A model generated the notes under the pieces. The model was given only the letters and a program-made list of their open reading frames with translations, did no database searches and was not told the origin of the DNA. This document shows positions 9,803 to 20,968 of a stretch of 64,000 nt of DNA, piece after piece. Within the stretch, counting starts at the first letter, position 1, and every line of letters begins with the position of its first letter. Source of the stretch: Gracilariopsis chorda (lineage: Eukaryota > Rhodophyta > Florideophyceae > Gracilariales > Gracilariaceae); the NCBI GenBank assembly GCA_003194525.1, contig NBIV01000177.1, forward strand, positions 107,596 through 171,595, in the 5' to 3' direction. Made by a program: the position numbers and the translations under genes.

Positions 9803-12800
9803 GATGTCTTTCGAGATTTAGATGTAGTGCTTGGATGTCCAGTGAAATGAATTATGGTAATTGTTTGGTCGATTGGCTGGGCGTTTAAGCAAGAAGAAAC
9901 CAGAGACACCTCATGAAGTCTCAGACGTCAGGAGAGGTTCGTAAAGCAAAGAGAAGACTCTCGAATACGCAAAGGAGAAAGGAACCCCTTCCAGATTTAT
10001 GGAGTGTGCACTTCGATGCCAACCGTTAGATATCACACTGATAATCCTCTGTCCCAGGTGTCGGTGCACGACACTGCGATGATCAAGGCAGAGGAAAAGC
10101 CTAGGAAATGAATTAACTCTTCTGTGGAATGGGTTTTGGGCCATTCTAACTGCGGTCCATAGTTTCAGTGTTAATCACTGGCGGATGATAATGTGGGAAG
10201 TCAAGACCCGGAAAGAAGATTTAAACATCTGCAAGGGTAATGGATAATTATAGTAAGTTGGCCCGAGCCTAAGCCAGATTCTCATGTCCGGTAACAACGA
10301 TATACAACAGACATAATGCGTCTATCTTTGTTCGCTTCCACCACCCAAACGACAAGATCGTCACTATCCCCCTCGGCCCTATCTCGCTTTGCAGTGGTGG
10401 GGGAGCTCAGTGATCTCGTCTTTGTTGCTGAGAAGATAGGAGTTGATGAAAGAATTCATCAATTCCAGAGAATCTTAAAGGTCTGTGCTTCCTTTTATAT
10501 CAAAGAGAACAGGAAAAGATCTAGTAACTATTGTTAGGCCATTGAAGCTGCTAAATCTCCAAAGGAGACAAATATTCTTCGATTGGAACCCTTCCCATAC
10601 TGTCATAACTTGGCGCGTATGTGCCCAGGTAAGCGCCGCTCATATAATTGGAGAATCCTCCATTTATATGGCTTCGAAGCTACATCCTGTAGCTACGCGC
10701 ATTGAGAAGAGACGCGTGTTTTGTGACTTCTCGAGGAGGGCCAAGACCGATGTGGATCATTACGTGCTTCGTTGTCCAATAGCAAACGATCGCATAGTCA
10801 AGGATATTTATTAGATAACGGCCCCAGAAGTTTTTTGGTTTCATAAGAAGGGAGAAGTATCTCCAAACAGATGTTTCTACCCTTACTTGCAATTAGGCTT
10901 CAAATATCCACAACAAAGAAATATAAAGAACGAAAGACCACACAATCAGAATATGACAACTTGCGCCCACAGGTAAACAAGTAAACCAAACAAATCTCAG
11001 CATGAAGAGTTGTTAGGTTTGGGTGAAAGAAGAGGAAAGTCCATTGGAGCCAATACTAGACAGAAGCCAGAGAAGTTTTTTGTTTCCTGCGACGAGAAAA
11101 GCATCGATAAGGGAATAAGGCTTAACGTGCTTTCGGAACTAGGACACGCAATGTGAAAACAGAGAAAGATGGAACCGACGGAAAGCCAATGTTGTCAACG
11201 CTTTGGTCCGTGGGTTCCAAGGCATTCTGAATTGATCTGGTGTTGCGGAGCTGGTTCTTCTGGGAACCACGTGGGTCTCTCTTCTAGTTATATGCGAGCC
11301 GCTATCCTAAATCCGAATACACTGGCTTGGATGTTTTCCGTGGCAGTCCCTTCGTTCTTCTCTATCCCAAAGGCAAAGTTGCGCAACAGACGGCGTGTTG
11401 CAGACCCAATCGGTAATCCATTTAGACTTATTTTGACGGCATTCCTCGACTGGGGAAAGAACATGCATGTGCCGTGAGCAGGACTCGCTAACGGTCCCCG
11501 GTTGACCCCCCACCAAAGTTCTGATCGAGCGCAATATGCCTCAACATCGCAGCCCCAAGGTTAGGATAGTTTTGGTGCCCGGGCCTTCACTTTCATGACC
11601 ATGTTCTTCCCCAGTACTCCGTCCACTGCGCTGTTCCGACATTCCCCTGGACTTGTAACTCTTCTTCTTCTTCTTCTTCTTTATGGGCACACATTACCTG
11701 ATTACGGCATTGTGGTAGAATCTAACACTGCAAGGGAGCTTTTCGTCGTCTAGCATGCTGGAATCTATGTATTACGTAAAGCTTCTCGGAGAAGAAAGAT
11801 TTCCTCTGTCTCGTAGTACCAATCTCTCTTCATGTCCCCGGAATGTAGCCGATGACTGCTGCTCGCTCTCACCTTGCACAAGCCGTGTTGCGCTCACTAG
11901 CTACTTTCTCGGAACATCGAAATATCAGCACCAAGCTTCTACGGGAAGACCCGAGATCGGATCCATTTCGTTCTGACGCGGCTTGCCTTTTCCATCCTTT
12001 TCTCTGCTATTCCTTCCCTTTCCACCAGAGGACGACAGTTCAAGGGCACACCACGACAAAGCGGATTCCAATGTGTATCGTTTTCGTCGTCTAGAAGCAC
12101 TAAAGACGTCATATCAACCCTTTCCTCTTTACCCTTGGCGATTTCGGGCATTAAAACCGGCCCAAAAACACGTGCTGTTCTTCGATCCTGGCGATTGTGC
12201 CGTAAAACCCTGTAAAACCATTTAGATTCCTGTCCCCTTGGGTACGGGCGGGCTTGTTTTCTGCCATCATCCACGCGATGCTGAGATGCTGCGTGAGGTA
12301 AGACTGCCGCCTCAATTGCCGTGGGAAACTCCTGACCCTTCCGGGAAAATCCAGGGAAAGGCTGGCACGATCTTCCGAGAAGCGCGTGCTTCGTGCCTAC
12401 TGTTTAGCGGGGGCCATTTCTGGACAGTGCCACCCTGGTCGCTTGGGGCCGTCGGTCTGCCGACTGCCTGGTCGCTTTTGTAACTCTTAATTCCGACATG
12501 CCCCTGGACTTGTAACTCTTAAAGAGTTAATATCAGAGAAGACAAATGGATCCGAAATCGAGGGCTACTACGGAAACTGGCCTTAGGTACAGGTTAGACT
12601 GCTAACCCTGAACTATCTTTCCTGAGGAATGGCAAGAAATTCGTTGTTGCATGTTTGAGTGTTGTTTAAGACAGAGACGGTGTGTTTACTTTGCGCGTTT
12701 AACGATACTGCGCTTCTGTTACTTGCTTGGTGTTTTTCGGTCTCCGTGGGAAGCTCGGTTGTGAACTCTAATCGCTCCGCTTAAATTCCACGTTCACGGA

Positions 12801-12868
12801 GACAGGAATACGGCTACCGCAGGAAGCGAGTTGCATTTGCCCGTACTCTAACGTGCCCAGCCCCCATA
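9803..12868. other. Gene-poor region with microsatellite and short dispersed repeats
   Basis: No convincing gene in 3 kb. A (TTC)n microsatellite occupies about 11659-11682. A 30-bp sequence (TTCCGACAT...TGTAACTCTT) occurs at 11634-11663 and again at 12491-12520 with one mismatch. A short open stretch near 10316-10490 (plus) looks weakly protein-like but ends without a recognisable domain. Shuffled repeats suggest old transposon debris. Confidence 0.4.
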
Positions 12869-13069
12869 ATGCTTCTTACTTTCCTCTCGCGGCTAAAACG
12901 GCTGGAGGGGCTGCCTCAAAAGCCGAAGCACGAAGCAGCAAAGCGCACAAAATACACCGCCCCACTGGCACATATCGCCATTGACGTCCACGGTGGGGTG
13001 GGAGACGCTGACAAAGCGTTCGTGCGCAACCTTTCGCAGTTCTTGAGCCAGCTGCGTGGGACCCTATAG
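12869..13069 (+). pseudogene. Possible C-terminal remnant of a non-LTR retroelement protein
   Basis: A 66-codon ORF ends HIAIDVHGGVGDADKAFVRN followed by a Leu/Gln-rich helix. This resembles the short C-terminal block (a D-x-x-G-G-x-G turn, then a FxxxL helix) at the end of some algal LINE-type polyproteins. It is followed 20 bp later by a (TTC)n tract (about 13092-13126), compatible with a non-LTR 3' tail. No reverse transcriptase is nearby. Weak assignment. Confidence 0.25.
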
Positions 13070-13692
13070 CCTTTTGACCCTTTACCAAACCTGTCTTCTT
13101 CTTCTTCTTCTTCTTCTCCTTCTTCTTTATTGTGGTCAACAGCTTTCTATTTCTATGCCGAAGCGAGAGCTTTCAGTAAAAGCTTCTCTCTTTAGGAAGG
13201 CCAAGAACTTCTGTGGGTAGCAATCCTAACCCTGTGTTCGAATACAACTCTACACGTATAAGGCTGAAACGCACGTTCGTCCAGTACACAGCAGCAGCTG
13301 TCAACCAACGGCCAAATCGTGGCGCTCAACGGCCCGAAGTAAGTCCGGACCCCACGCCACTCAAATCAAGTACAGGCGAGTTTCCTTTAATCGAAGAACA
13401 AGTCGGCTTTAATAACGTTGTTGTTGTTGCTTTTGGGCGGACGAAGCCTAATTCCGGCTTTGGCGTACCAACTCTCTAAGGAGCTAGTCTCTGCAGCGAA
13501 GCCCAAGCTCTCGAGGCAAGCCCAGTTGCGAATCCATTTTGCTTCCTCCTGATTCACATCAACAGGAAGGTCGGTACACCACGACGTGCGGATTCAGGCA
13601 TTTGGCCCAAAACGGGGCCACTGGTGATTCCCACATGATCCCTCAGCGCAGTACTAATCCAGTAAAAGCGATTTAACCCTGCAGCTGTAGAC

Positions 13693-13998
13693 ATGAGCTA
13701 CGACAGCTTCAACTGCAACCCATTTCGCCTGGACGAGTATAACGGCGTCCCGGGTCGATTCACGAATGACTTCTTCGAACTGCAAAAGAGACTTCGGGCC
13801 CAGCTCACTAGCCATGGAAGTGGTGACGATAATGCCAGAGCAGATGGCTTGGGCAATGTTTTACTAGTTATGTTCCCTGAAATCAAGGCACTCTGCGAAA
13901 TCTTTCAGAGATTCCTTAAGTCAGGAGTGATTCATGTGGTGAGGGAGAGAGGCGTTTGTTTACTTTGTGCATGTGGTAATAGCGCACGGAGAATCTAG
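13693..13998 (+). CDS. Hypothetical short ORF, coding-like, unrecognised
   Basis: A 101-codon ORF with ATG start. The first 75 residues look protein-like (RFTNDFFELQKRLRAQL, then MFPEIKALCEIFQRFLKSG), while the last 20 are Cys-rich and resemble read-through. It could be a fragment of a transposon-encoded protein or the first exon of a split gene. No domain is recognised. Confidence 0.3.
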   Translation: MSYDSFNCNPFRLDEYNGVPGRFTNDFFELQKRLRAQLTSHGSGDDNARADGLGNVLLVMFPEIKALCEIFQRFLKSGVIHVVRERGVCLLCACGNSARRI

Positions 13999-14409
13999 TT
14001 TTGACAACCTACCCTTGGACAACCTTGATGCTGACAGTTTACCCTTGGTATAATTACTAACAACATCAGAGTGCAGAACTCTTACTGATAGCGCTTTTGC
14101 TGATTCTGACCAACACGTAGCGCAAGTGCAACGGTACTCACTGTGAGCGACGTGGTAGAAGTAAGGACACGGACGATAGCCTACAGAAAGTGCTTCAGTT
14201 CTGCTACTGGACGTTGTCCCTGACAGAGAGCAGATAGAGATCATGCTAGAGGCTAGCTGACAATACTCTTGGAGTTGTTCGATTGGTTATTGAGCTCTTT
14301 TAACATTACCTCTGTATCATCTATATCAACCTGCATGTAGTGACCAGTCGTGCTTTTGTGGTTTTGAAGTACTTGCAACTCCCAAAAGTGAAAGTTAACG
14401 ATCTTCATA

Positions 14410-15459
14410 ATGAGACCAGCTTCAAACCAAGGCGTTAGCACAACGTTTGTCAGACAGCTCCTAGTAGCGATTTGTCTCTTCCTGCCTCCATGTTTGTTTA
14501 TACATGAAAACGAACATATGTGGATTTCAAAGCTCTCGAAATCATCTGGGCGCCCTACCATCAAAGACGCAACGATACTGGTAAAAGGCTTCTCTGCACC
14601 ATCCTCCTATGTCACGCAAAGGGTGGCACTTTGCATATCAGGCCACTTTCGCAGTTTTCATAAACCATCTGTACACATTTCTATCAAAAGAAACGTTGTA
14701 GACGTGTTGAAAGAAGCGGGGTATTCCGTTGATGTGTTCTTTCACGTGGGGAAGAAGGATAAGCCGAAAGAACGAACACGAGCGTCGGGTTCTCTAGTTT
14801 CAAGGCACGTACTGAACTCCTTTAGCCCGGTGAGTATATCATACTTCAAAAATAACGATGATGGGTGTCACCTGACAATCTGCCCGAATTCGACTAGAAA
14901 AGCGACCTGCCCTTACGCTCTGGTCCGCACCGAAGAGTGCCTGGAACTCATCAAGGAGCACGAGATGCGGTCAGGCTTCACATACGACTGGATCTACAAA
15001 ACCCGTCCGGATATAGCGTTCGGTTCCCGGCTGTCCGTTCCAGATGAACTCGACGATAGCTACCTGTACACTAATCAGCATATTCCTGGGACTTCGACAC
15101 ACGCGCACCGTTGGTTGCGACAAAAATTTGGAGAGAAAGCAAAGATCCTCGGGTCACCGGTAGGTGATCAAGTAATGGTCGCTTCAAGGAAGGTTGCTCA
15201 AAAAGCATTCCAGGCTTCAAGGGCCTTTGCAGACTGCAATCTCTACGACCTTCCAAACGGTACGCTAAATGCAGAGGTAGGTCTGACGTATTGGTTAGTC
15301 CGAAATGACATTCAGTACCGGACGCTCGCCTGGTTCTGGATATTAGTGAGGGACTTTGAGGGCCCAGAGTGTGAAAGACTGCTCTATATAAAAGGAGAGA
15401 CCCAGGACCTTATGGAAAAGTGCATGAAATACAAACGCAGCGGACACATTCCAGAATAG
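14410..15459 (+). CDS. Type II membrane glycosyltransferase-like protein
   Basis: The 349-residue protein starts with a short basic tail and a hydrophobic anchor (residues about 13-31), as in Golgi enzymes. RVALCISGHFRSF at about residues 71-83 and YDWIYKTRPDIAF at about 195-207 match a family of plant and algal proteins annotated as glycosyltransferases or DUF7796-like, where the first motif opens the nucleotide-sugar fold and the RPD segment sits at the metal site. Cys residues downstream (CHLTICPN, CPYAL) suggest a lumenal domain with disulfides. The acceptor is unknown; cell-wall or matrix polysaccharide work is plausible for an alga. Intronless, with its own promoter region. Confidence 0.6.
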   Translation: MRPASNQGVSTTFVRQLLVAICLFLPPCLFIHENEHMWISKLSKSSGRPTIKDATILVKGFSAPSSYVTQRVALCISGHFRSFHKPSVHISIKRNVVDVLKEAGYSVDVFFHVGKKDKPKERTRASGSLVSRHVLNSFSPVSISYFKNNDDGCHLTICPNSTRKATCPYALVRTEECLELIKEHEMRSGFTYDWIYKTRPDIAFGSRLSVPDELDDSYLYTNQHIPGTSTHAHRWLRQKFGEKAKILGSPVGDQVMVASRKVAQKAFQASRAFADCNLYDLPNGTLNAEVGLTYWLVRNDIQYRTLAWFWILVRDFEGPECERLLYIKGETQDLMEKCMKYKRSGHIPE

Positions 15460-15687
15460 GAGGGCCAAACTATGAAGGTATTACGCACTGTGCAAGGCTA
15501 AACTTGTCTTCATTGCGTAGCAAACAATGTGTACACAGTCTTGAATAGTGCAATAGCGATTTCACTGTGAAAGGAAGCTGACATCGAAATTCATTTCGCA
15601 TCCATGATTTTATGGTGGCGGGCTCTTGGCTCCGGGCTAGAAAGATTTCACAAAAGCCTTCTTCATCAATACCATGTTGTGACGGTC

Positions 15688-18054
15688 CTAGGATCCCGCA
15701 GGATTCGATATCACATTTTCCTTGGGGGCGTCTGGACTTGGTTTTGTTGTGAGCGTAATATCCTTTTTATCCTCTTTCGACATCACCGGTGACGATTCCA
15801 ATTCTTCCTTCTTCTCCCCGTTGTGTTCTGCGGCTCCGTTTTCATTCACTTTCTGACTACTTGGTTGTTCTAAAACGTCTGGTTGCGATTCCTCTCTCTG
15901 ATTCTCCATTCCTTCAATATCAACACGATTTGAGAATCTGGACGGTTTTGATTTCCGTGGTTCTTTTGCGGCCGTCTTGTTTGGCTTTTTCTCAAACCCT
16001 TGAGCTTTTCCGCCATCACTGTCAGAAGCATCAGAGTCGTCGGACCCCGATGAGCTCCCGCTACTGCTACCATCCTCAGAACTGTCACCTTGTTTTGCTT
16101 GTTGTTCGTCTTTCTTTTTCTCAAGTCCTGAAGGGACCTCCTTTTCGTCGATATCAGCAGAAACCTGCTTTCGACCAGCACCCGTCACTGGTGATTTCTC
16201 TCCCTTCGGCCTAGGAACTGAGGGGATTTCAGAAGATGGAGGAAGTTCATCTATGTCCATGGCGCTACCGTTTTCACTCTCATTCGTTCTGTCCACATTT
16301 ACAGATTTGTCATGTGCCTTATCCTTCTCGGTATATTTGTCATGTGCCTTATCCTTCTCGGTATATTTGTCATGTGCCTTATCCTTCTCGGTATATTTGT
16401 CATGTGCCTTATCCTTCTCGGTAGATTTCTCATGAGAAGTCTTCGAGTCATCTTCTTTGATAGAGTTCCCCTGGTGATCATGTGAAGCATTATCCTTCAT
16501 TGGAGATGGTTTCTCGCAGTCTTTTGCTTGATCATCGTCAGATATTTGTATAGGGGAAGGCACCGCAACCTCTTTATCTGATGGCTTTTCCATTGTGGGT
16601 GCCTCATTAGCTTGTATTTCCTCTCTTCTTCTTTCTTTCTTACCAAGTGACATATCTTTTCCTTGGTCGCTAGTATTTCCAGATAGTCGCTCTTTGTTTC
16701 CACTATCTTTTCCTTCTCCTCTACCTTCCTTTTCTTTTTGGTCTTCATCGTCTAATACTCTGCCCTTGTCTTTCTCTTTTTCTTCTTCTTCAACCTCTTG
16801 TTGAACATTGCTTCGAGCATGAGACTGCAATAGAACCTCGAACTTTCGTTCCAGTTTCTCGAATTTGTCGAAAAGCGTTGTTACGGCAGTCTCGACGCTA
16901 GCTTGAGTATCGCCCAGTTGAACAAGAATGCGAGTTAATGCATCTGATCTTGCAACAGCCCGGTCTACACGGTCGAGATGTTGTCTTAGATTGTCATTGA
17001 TAGAGTCTCGCAAGTCTTCAAATTTCGCAAACAAGTCAATCTTAATCGAATCCAAATCTTCTGGCGTAATGCTGGGACCTGCGGTAAGAGTTGCTTCACT
17101 TTGCTGCACAGCGACGGATCCACCACTCTTGCGCCGCTTGCTTGCAGGCTCCGGTGCTCGCTTTGCGCGTGAGGCAGCGCTACGACTGTTACGCATGCGC
17201 CAACGCTCATGATTCAAGTCTACCCATTGCTCTGAATTATCCTCCTGGTAACGCACATGCACCGTTGCCCCTTCCCCACGATCTGTGATGTATGCCAGGT
17301 ACCACTTTCTATACGGATGCCAATAAATCTCAATCGCAGAACCTACAGCTGGGACCGCAGCTATGTCACCGTTCGCTTTCTCAGAAGGCTGAGCACGCTT
17401 GCGCTTACCAACAGCAGCAAGGGCGCCTTGTTGCGATTTAGATGGCTTTGCAGGTGCTTGTTGCTGCAGCGCTTGCTCAACCTGATGGATGGCATGACGA
17501 CGAGCTTGTATCGCGTCTTCGGCTGCTTCTAGAAGGAATTTAGCATGCTGAACGACCCACGCAAGGTCGGGACCCTTGTTGAATTGCGCAGTGTTCCGTA
17601 CAAGGAGTCGCATGTCCCCAAGATAGTCATCAACCGAGCGGTACTTTCGTGACTTGATCTTATCGCGGATTTGATTCAGAAAAATGGGGTTCTTGATAAG
17701 GTCTGTGTAGGCCTTGAGGGTGACAGGAACAGTGAAGTCAACGCCCGTATTTCGCGGTCGCGACAAGTAGGTTGCAGAACGCGGTCCAGTTTCACCATGC
17801 TTAAGTCGCACGATTTTCAGTGGTGGTCCCTGGTCTGCTATGTACCCCTTTGCATCTCGCACCTCCTTTTCGCATTCAAGCAGTAGTGCGGCTAAAGCCG
17901 CTTCCGGGTCCTCTCGGATCTGGTCAGCTCTTCGGTTGTTCGCGGCCTCCTTCGCCTCTTGCTTCGCATCCATCTCACGCAGTTCGCGCATAATGAGTGC
18001 TTCTTCAGCCTCGAGGTCATCAAGCTGAAGACGCACGTCGCCGCTGTCCACCAT
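15688..18054 (-). CDS. Bromodomain-Tudor chromatin protein
   Basis: The 788-residue nuclear protein begins with a coiled coil (residues about 8-70). A bromodomain covers about 112-185: FLNQIRDKIKSRKYRSVDDY, then the acetyl-lysine-binding Asn in NTAQFN (residue 159). A Tudor-like domain follows at about 237-287 (IEIYWHPYRKWYLAYITDRG...YQEDNSEQWVDL). The rest is disordered: a basic NLS-like stretch, a coiled coil (about 335-415) and long acidic/Lys-rich tails. Residues around 545-585 are four tandem copies of a 10-residue unit (KDKAHDKYTE). The domain pair predicts reading of acetylated and methylated histones; the complex is unknown. ATG at 18054. Confidence 0.8.
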   Translation of the reverse strand: MVDSGDVRLQLDDLEAEEALIMRELREMDAKQEAKEAANNRRADQIREDPEAALAALLLECEKEVRDAKGYIADQGPPLKIVRLKHGETGPRSATYLSRPRNTGVDFTVPVTLKAYTDLIKNPIFLNQIRDKIKSRKYRSVDDYLGDMRLLVRNTAQFNKGPDLAWVVQHAKFLLEAAEDAIQARRHAIHQVEQALQQQAPAKPSKSQQGALAAVGKRKRAQPSEKANGDIAAVPAVGSAIEIYWHPYRKWYLAYITDRGEGATVHVRYQEDNSEQWVDLNHERWRMRNSRSAASRAKRAPEPASKRRKSGGSVAVQQSEATLTAGPSITPEDLDSIKIDLFAKFEDLRDSINDNLRQHLDRVDRAVARSDALTRILVQLGDTQASVETAVTTLFDKFEKLERKFEVLLQSHARSNVQQEVEEEEKEKDKGRVLDDEDQKEKEGRGEGKDSGNKERLSGNTSDQGKDMSLGKKERRREEIQANEAPTMEKPSDKEVAVPSPIQISDDDQAKDCEKPSPMKDNASHDHQGNSIKEDDSKTSHEKSTEKDKAHDKYTEKDKAHDKYTEKDKAHDKYTEKDKAHDKSVNVDRTNESENGSAMDIDELPPSSEIPSVPRPKGEKSPVTGAGRKQVSADIDEKEVPSGLEKKKDEQQAKQGDSSEDGSSSGSSSGSDDSDASDSDGGKAQGFEKKPNKTAAKEPRKSKPSRFSNRVDIEGMENQREESQPDVLEQPSSQKVNENGAAEHNGEKKEELESSPVMSKEDKKDITLTTKPSPDAPKENVISNPAGS
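16305..16430. repeat. 30-bp in-frame tandem repeat, four copies
   Basis: A 30-bp unit (CATGTGCCTTATCCTTCTCG plus 10 bp) repeats four times without a mismatch in the first three copies and with small changes in the last. It sits inside the bromodomain gene and keeps frame, giving 10-residue protein repeats. The near-identity implies recent expansion. Confidence 0.95.
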
Positions 18055-19341
18055 GTTGCGCTTCAGAGGGTTTCTTCTCCGCTAAATGATACTGCGATAG
18101 GTGCCTACAGTGGTGACGCAACGTACGTATGTCCGGGGGCACGGCGTCGTCTCAAGTTCTTTTGCGATTTACTTTCACGAAATATGGAATCCCAAGAAGA
18201 TGCATTCGCAGCGTTGGAAACAGAGTCACATACGCAAAGAAACAACGACCAGTGGACGGGGCGGCACGACGGGATCATCTGCGTAACTGAAGTCACCAAG
18301 TCGCACAGCTCTGCGCTAGACGCGTGAGATAGAGATTTGGTGTTTCAAGGGTAGGTAGTGTAGTGGCTCCGTCTCAACGATTTTGGTACTGTCGTGAAAT
18401 CATTGGGGACTGTAGTTTGCACAAGTTTTTGCCCTAAATTGCAACCACATGGATGTCGAAGATTTCAATAGTTCCATTATTAGGCAACTGTGTTGACTGC
18501 GAGTACCGAGAAAGGTGCACTCTGAACAAAAAAGAAAGATTCTGGATACGTGCTTCAAATCGCGAGAATGAGCGCAGATACGCTTACCTTACCGGAACGA
18601 TCATCTGACTTAGAGAGTTCGTCTTATACCCTTGGTATCTGAGCATACGCATTGATTCCTTTCGAATCATGAATGTTCAGTTGTAGCATCCAGGCGGCAT
18701 CGGAAGCGCCGGGCCTCCGATAATGGAATTTGGAGGGACGGTGAGATGGTTTTTGGGGGTGAAGTGCGATCAGCTTTACGGGACACTACATGTAAGAAGG
18801 CGGGCACAATCTGATCCGCCTTCAAGAAGTGTGCTTGTCTTCCCTTTCGATGAGTGAGGGAAGCGAAGTGGACTTGCAACTGGGTTTCCAAGAGAGATCA
18901 ACAGCCAACATTCAATGTAACAAGGTACAGTGCCGACGTTGAGACGTATGTCTTTTAAGTGGGGCCAGATACGGGTGACGTCTTCCGAAGGCATGTTTCT
19001 TGCTCTTGGTTGTTGGGACTACTATTGCGCTCTACTCACATCGTGTCTGCTCTACTCTGTTCTTGTTTTTCGTCGCGCCCACCCTAATATGTCTGGCTTC
19101 GGGTCGCTTCGCGAAGAAGCATTGGCAATGTCCACAGGCAAACTGTCAACCAGGTTCGCTACGGAATTATAATTTCTTGCCAATTAACGGCACTTCAATT
19201 AAATGAACTGGTCTCCTATACCTGATACGGGAGTGCTGCACAACAAAGGTGCTGTTGCGGAGCCGGCGAATCCGTCACTCTATCGGCATTGAACTTGCTA
19301 GTGCGTCACGAGTCTTGAGTTCCGCCCGTAGTCAAACGTTG
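18055..19341. other. Intergenic region, no gene seen
   Basis: This spans the divergent starts of the bromodomain gene (minus) and the alpha/beta hydrolase gene (plus). Short ORFs on both strands show no recognisable domain. Promoters of both neighbours are expected here. Confidence 0.4.
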
Positions 19342-20688
19342 ATGGCAGCCGCCCGCCAGCTTTCGTTTGTCATTCCCATAGTCATGACCTCCAAAGTGCA
19401 CTCCAAGAGAGCGAAACGACCAAGACCTGTGTTTTTTAACGCGGCAATTCGACGCATGGCACGCCAAACGTCATGGCAACAAAGACTTAGAGCTGCGTCG
19501 ACCATCTCGTCGTTTGTCCTTGCTGATGTCTTGTGGTGGCTTCGAGAAGGCATCTGGCATATACCGAGTACAGTTTCTGCTGCTCGAAGTTGTTACACAA
19601 TTCCTCTCTTTCATGACGTCGACGCACCCTCGATAGACGTTTACGCTCCGTCGTCCATCGAACAGCTTACAAAGGCATGGTTGTCTCAAGAAAATGGCGT
19701 GCGCGCTCCCAACTCTTTTACAAAACCTATCGTTTTATACGTCCATGGTGGAGCATGGGGTTCTGGCCACTCATCTCATTACTCTCAGATAGCCACGCGA
19801 ATTGTAGAAGCGACGGAATCACCAGTACTAGTTCTGGCTTACAGACTTTACCCAACAGCTCTGATATCTGACCAAGCAGAAGATGTGAAAACGGCGCTTC
19901 TCAGAATTCGTGATGCGTTTCCTTCTCAAAAAGTTGTCGTATTCGCCCATTCATCTGGTGCTCATATCACGTCGCTTGCACTTCTCCAGGAGGCACAGAA
20001 GAAATCTAAAGCTACTTTAGCTGATGTCATCATACTCACGGCAGGACCTTTTCACCTTATGCACCATTTTCTTTTTGAATCACACCGCGGGGTAGCATTG
20101 GTTTCTCCAATGCTTCCAGCGGCTGCAGCAGAAGAAGACCATACTCAGTTCGACAGGTGGTCACCAACTGTAATCGCAGAGAGGCTTTCGACAACGTTAA
20201 AAGAGAGCGTAACGCTTTCTCTCCCTGCACTTGAAGGTAATCTTGCGTCGAAAAACGTTTACCTCCCAGAGGTTTCGTGCGTCTCAGAGGGAGTGCCCTT
20301 TCCAAAAACGTATGTTATAACTTCAACATGCGATACTGTTGTACCCATGTACAGCTCCATTCGGTTTTCTGCAGCGTTAAGGAGACTTGGCCTCTCTGCC
20401 GAGCTTCTTGTTTACGATTTTGTGACACATACTGATTACGTGCTCGACTGGTCAAAAGGGGCTAAACCACGAGATAGAAGCAAAATTCTTGATGTTGAAA
20501 ATATGGACCCTGAGAGAAGAAAGGCATGTGTCACCCATTTAGGGGGTGAAGATATTGCTGCTCTTATGAATGACGACGAACAAGCTATGGGCACATGTGC
20601 GCCCGTGCGTGATATTTTGCGGATAATAAACGCCGTTTCCGTGGAAAGCGAGAAGACTAGGTTGACGGATGTTGCTCAGAGCGTTTAG
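19342..20688 (+). CDS. Alpha/beta hydrolase (HSL/ICME-like esterase)
   Basis: Starting at the ATG at 19342 (the frame is open upstream from a GTG at 19249), the protein has 448 residues. The oxyanion motif HGGAW is at about residues 135-139. The nucleophile elbow reads AHSSGAH with Ser at about 204; the usual first Gly of GxSxG is Ala. An Asp in CDTVVP and a His in VTHTDYV complete a plausible catalytic triad. The spacing fits HSL-type carboxylesterases such as isoprenylcysteine methylesterases. The basic N-terminus with a hydrophobic patch (ISSFVLADVLWWL) may anchor it in a membrane. Substrate unknown. Confidence 0.75.
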   Translation: MAAARQLSFVIPIVMTSKVHSKRAKRPRPVFFNAAIRRMARQTSWQQRLRAASTISSFVLADVLWWLREGIWHIPSTVSAARSCYTIPLFHDVDAPSIDVYAPSSIEQLTKAWLSQENGVRAPNSFTKPIVLYVHGGAWGSGHSSHYSQIATRIVEATESPVLVLAYRLYPTALISDQAEDVKTALLRIRDAFPSQKVVVFAHSSGAHITSLALLQEAQKKSKATLADVIILTAGPFHLMHHFLFESHRGVALVSPMLPAAAAEEDHTQFDRWSPTVIAERLSTTLKESVTLSLPALEGNLASKNVYLPEVSCVSEGVPFPKTYVITSTCDTVVPMYSSIRFSAALRRLGLSAELLVYDFVTHTDYVLDWSKGAKPRDRSKILDVENMDPERRKACVTHLGGEDIAALMNDDEQAMGTCAPVRDILRIINAVSVESEKTRLTDVAQSV

Positions 20689-20968
20689 GGGGCTATTGCG
20701 GTATAAAGAGAGGTATCCTGGTCCCCCAAATCTGGTTAACACCGTAGTGCCCAGCTAGACTGCTTGCGAAGGGAGTTTCGTTTCTTTCGCTGCCTGGCAG
20801 TGTTAATTACTGCGACATACATCAAGCTCTTCTTCGTGATGGCATGGGTTTCCAAGAACCTGGTTGGAAATCCTCCCCCGCTCCCTGTTACGATAGAAAG
20901 AAAAGAAAAGGTCTCGATTAGCATATGGATATCATAAGAAACCTTCGACGCAAAGTAGGGTAGGCGCA

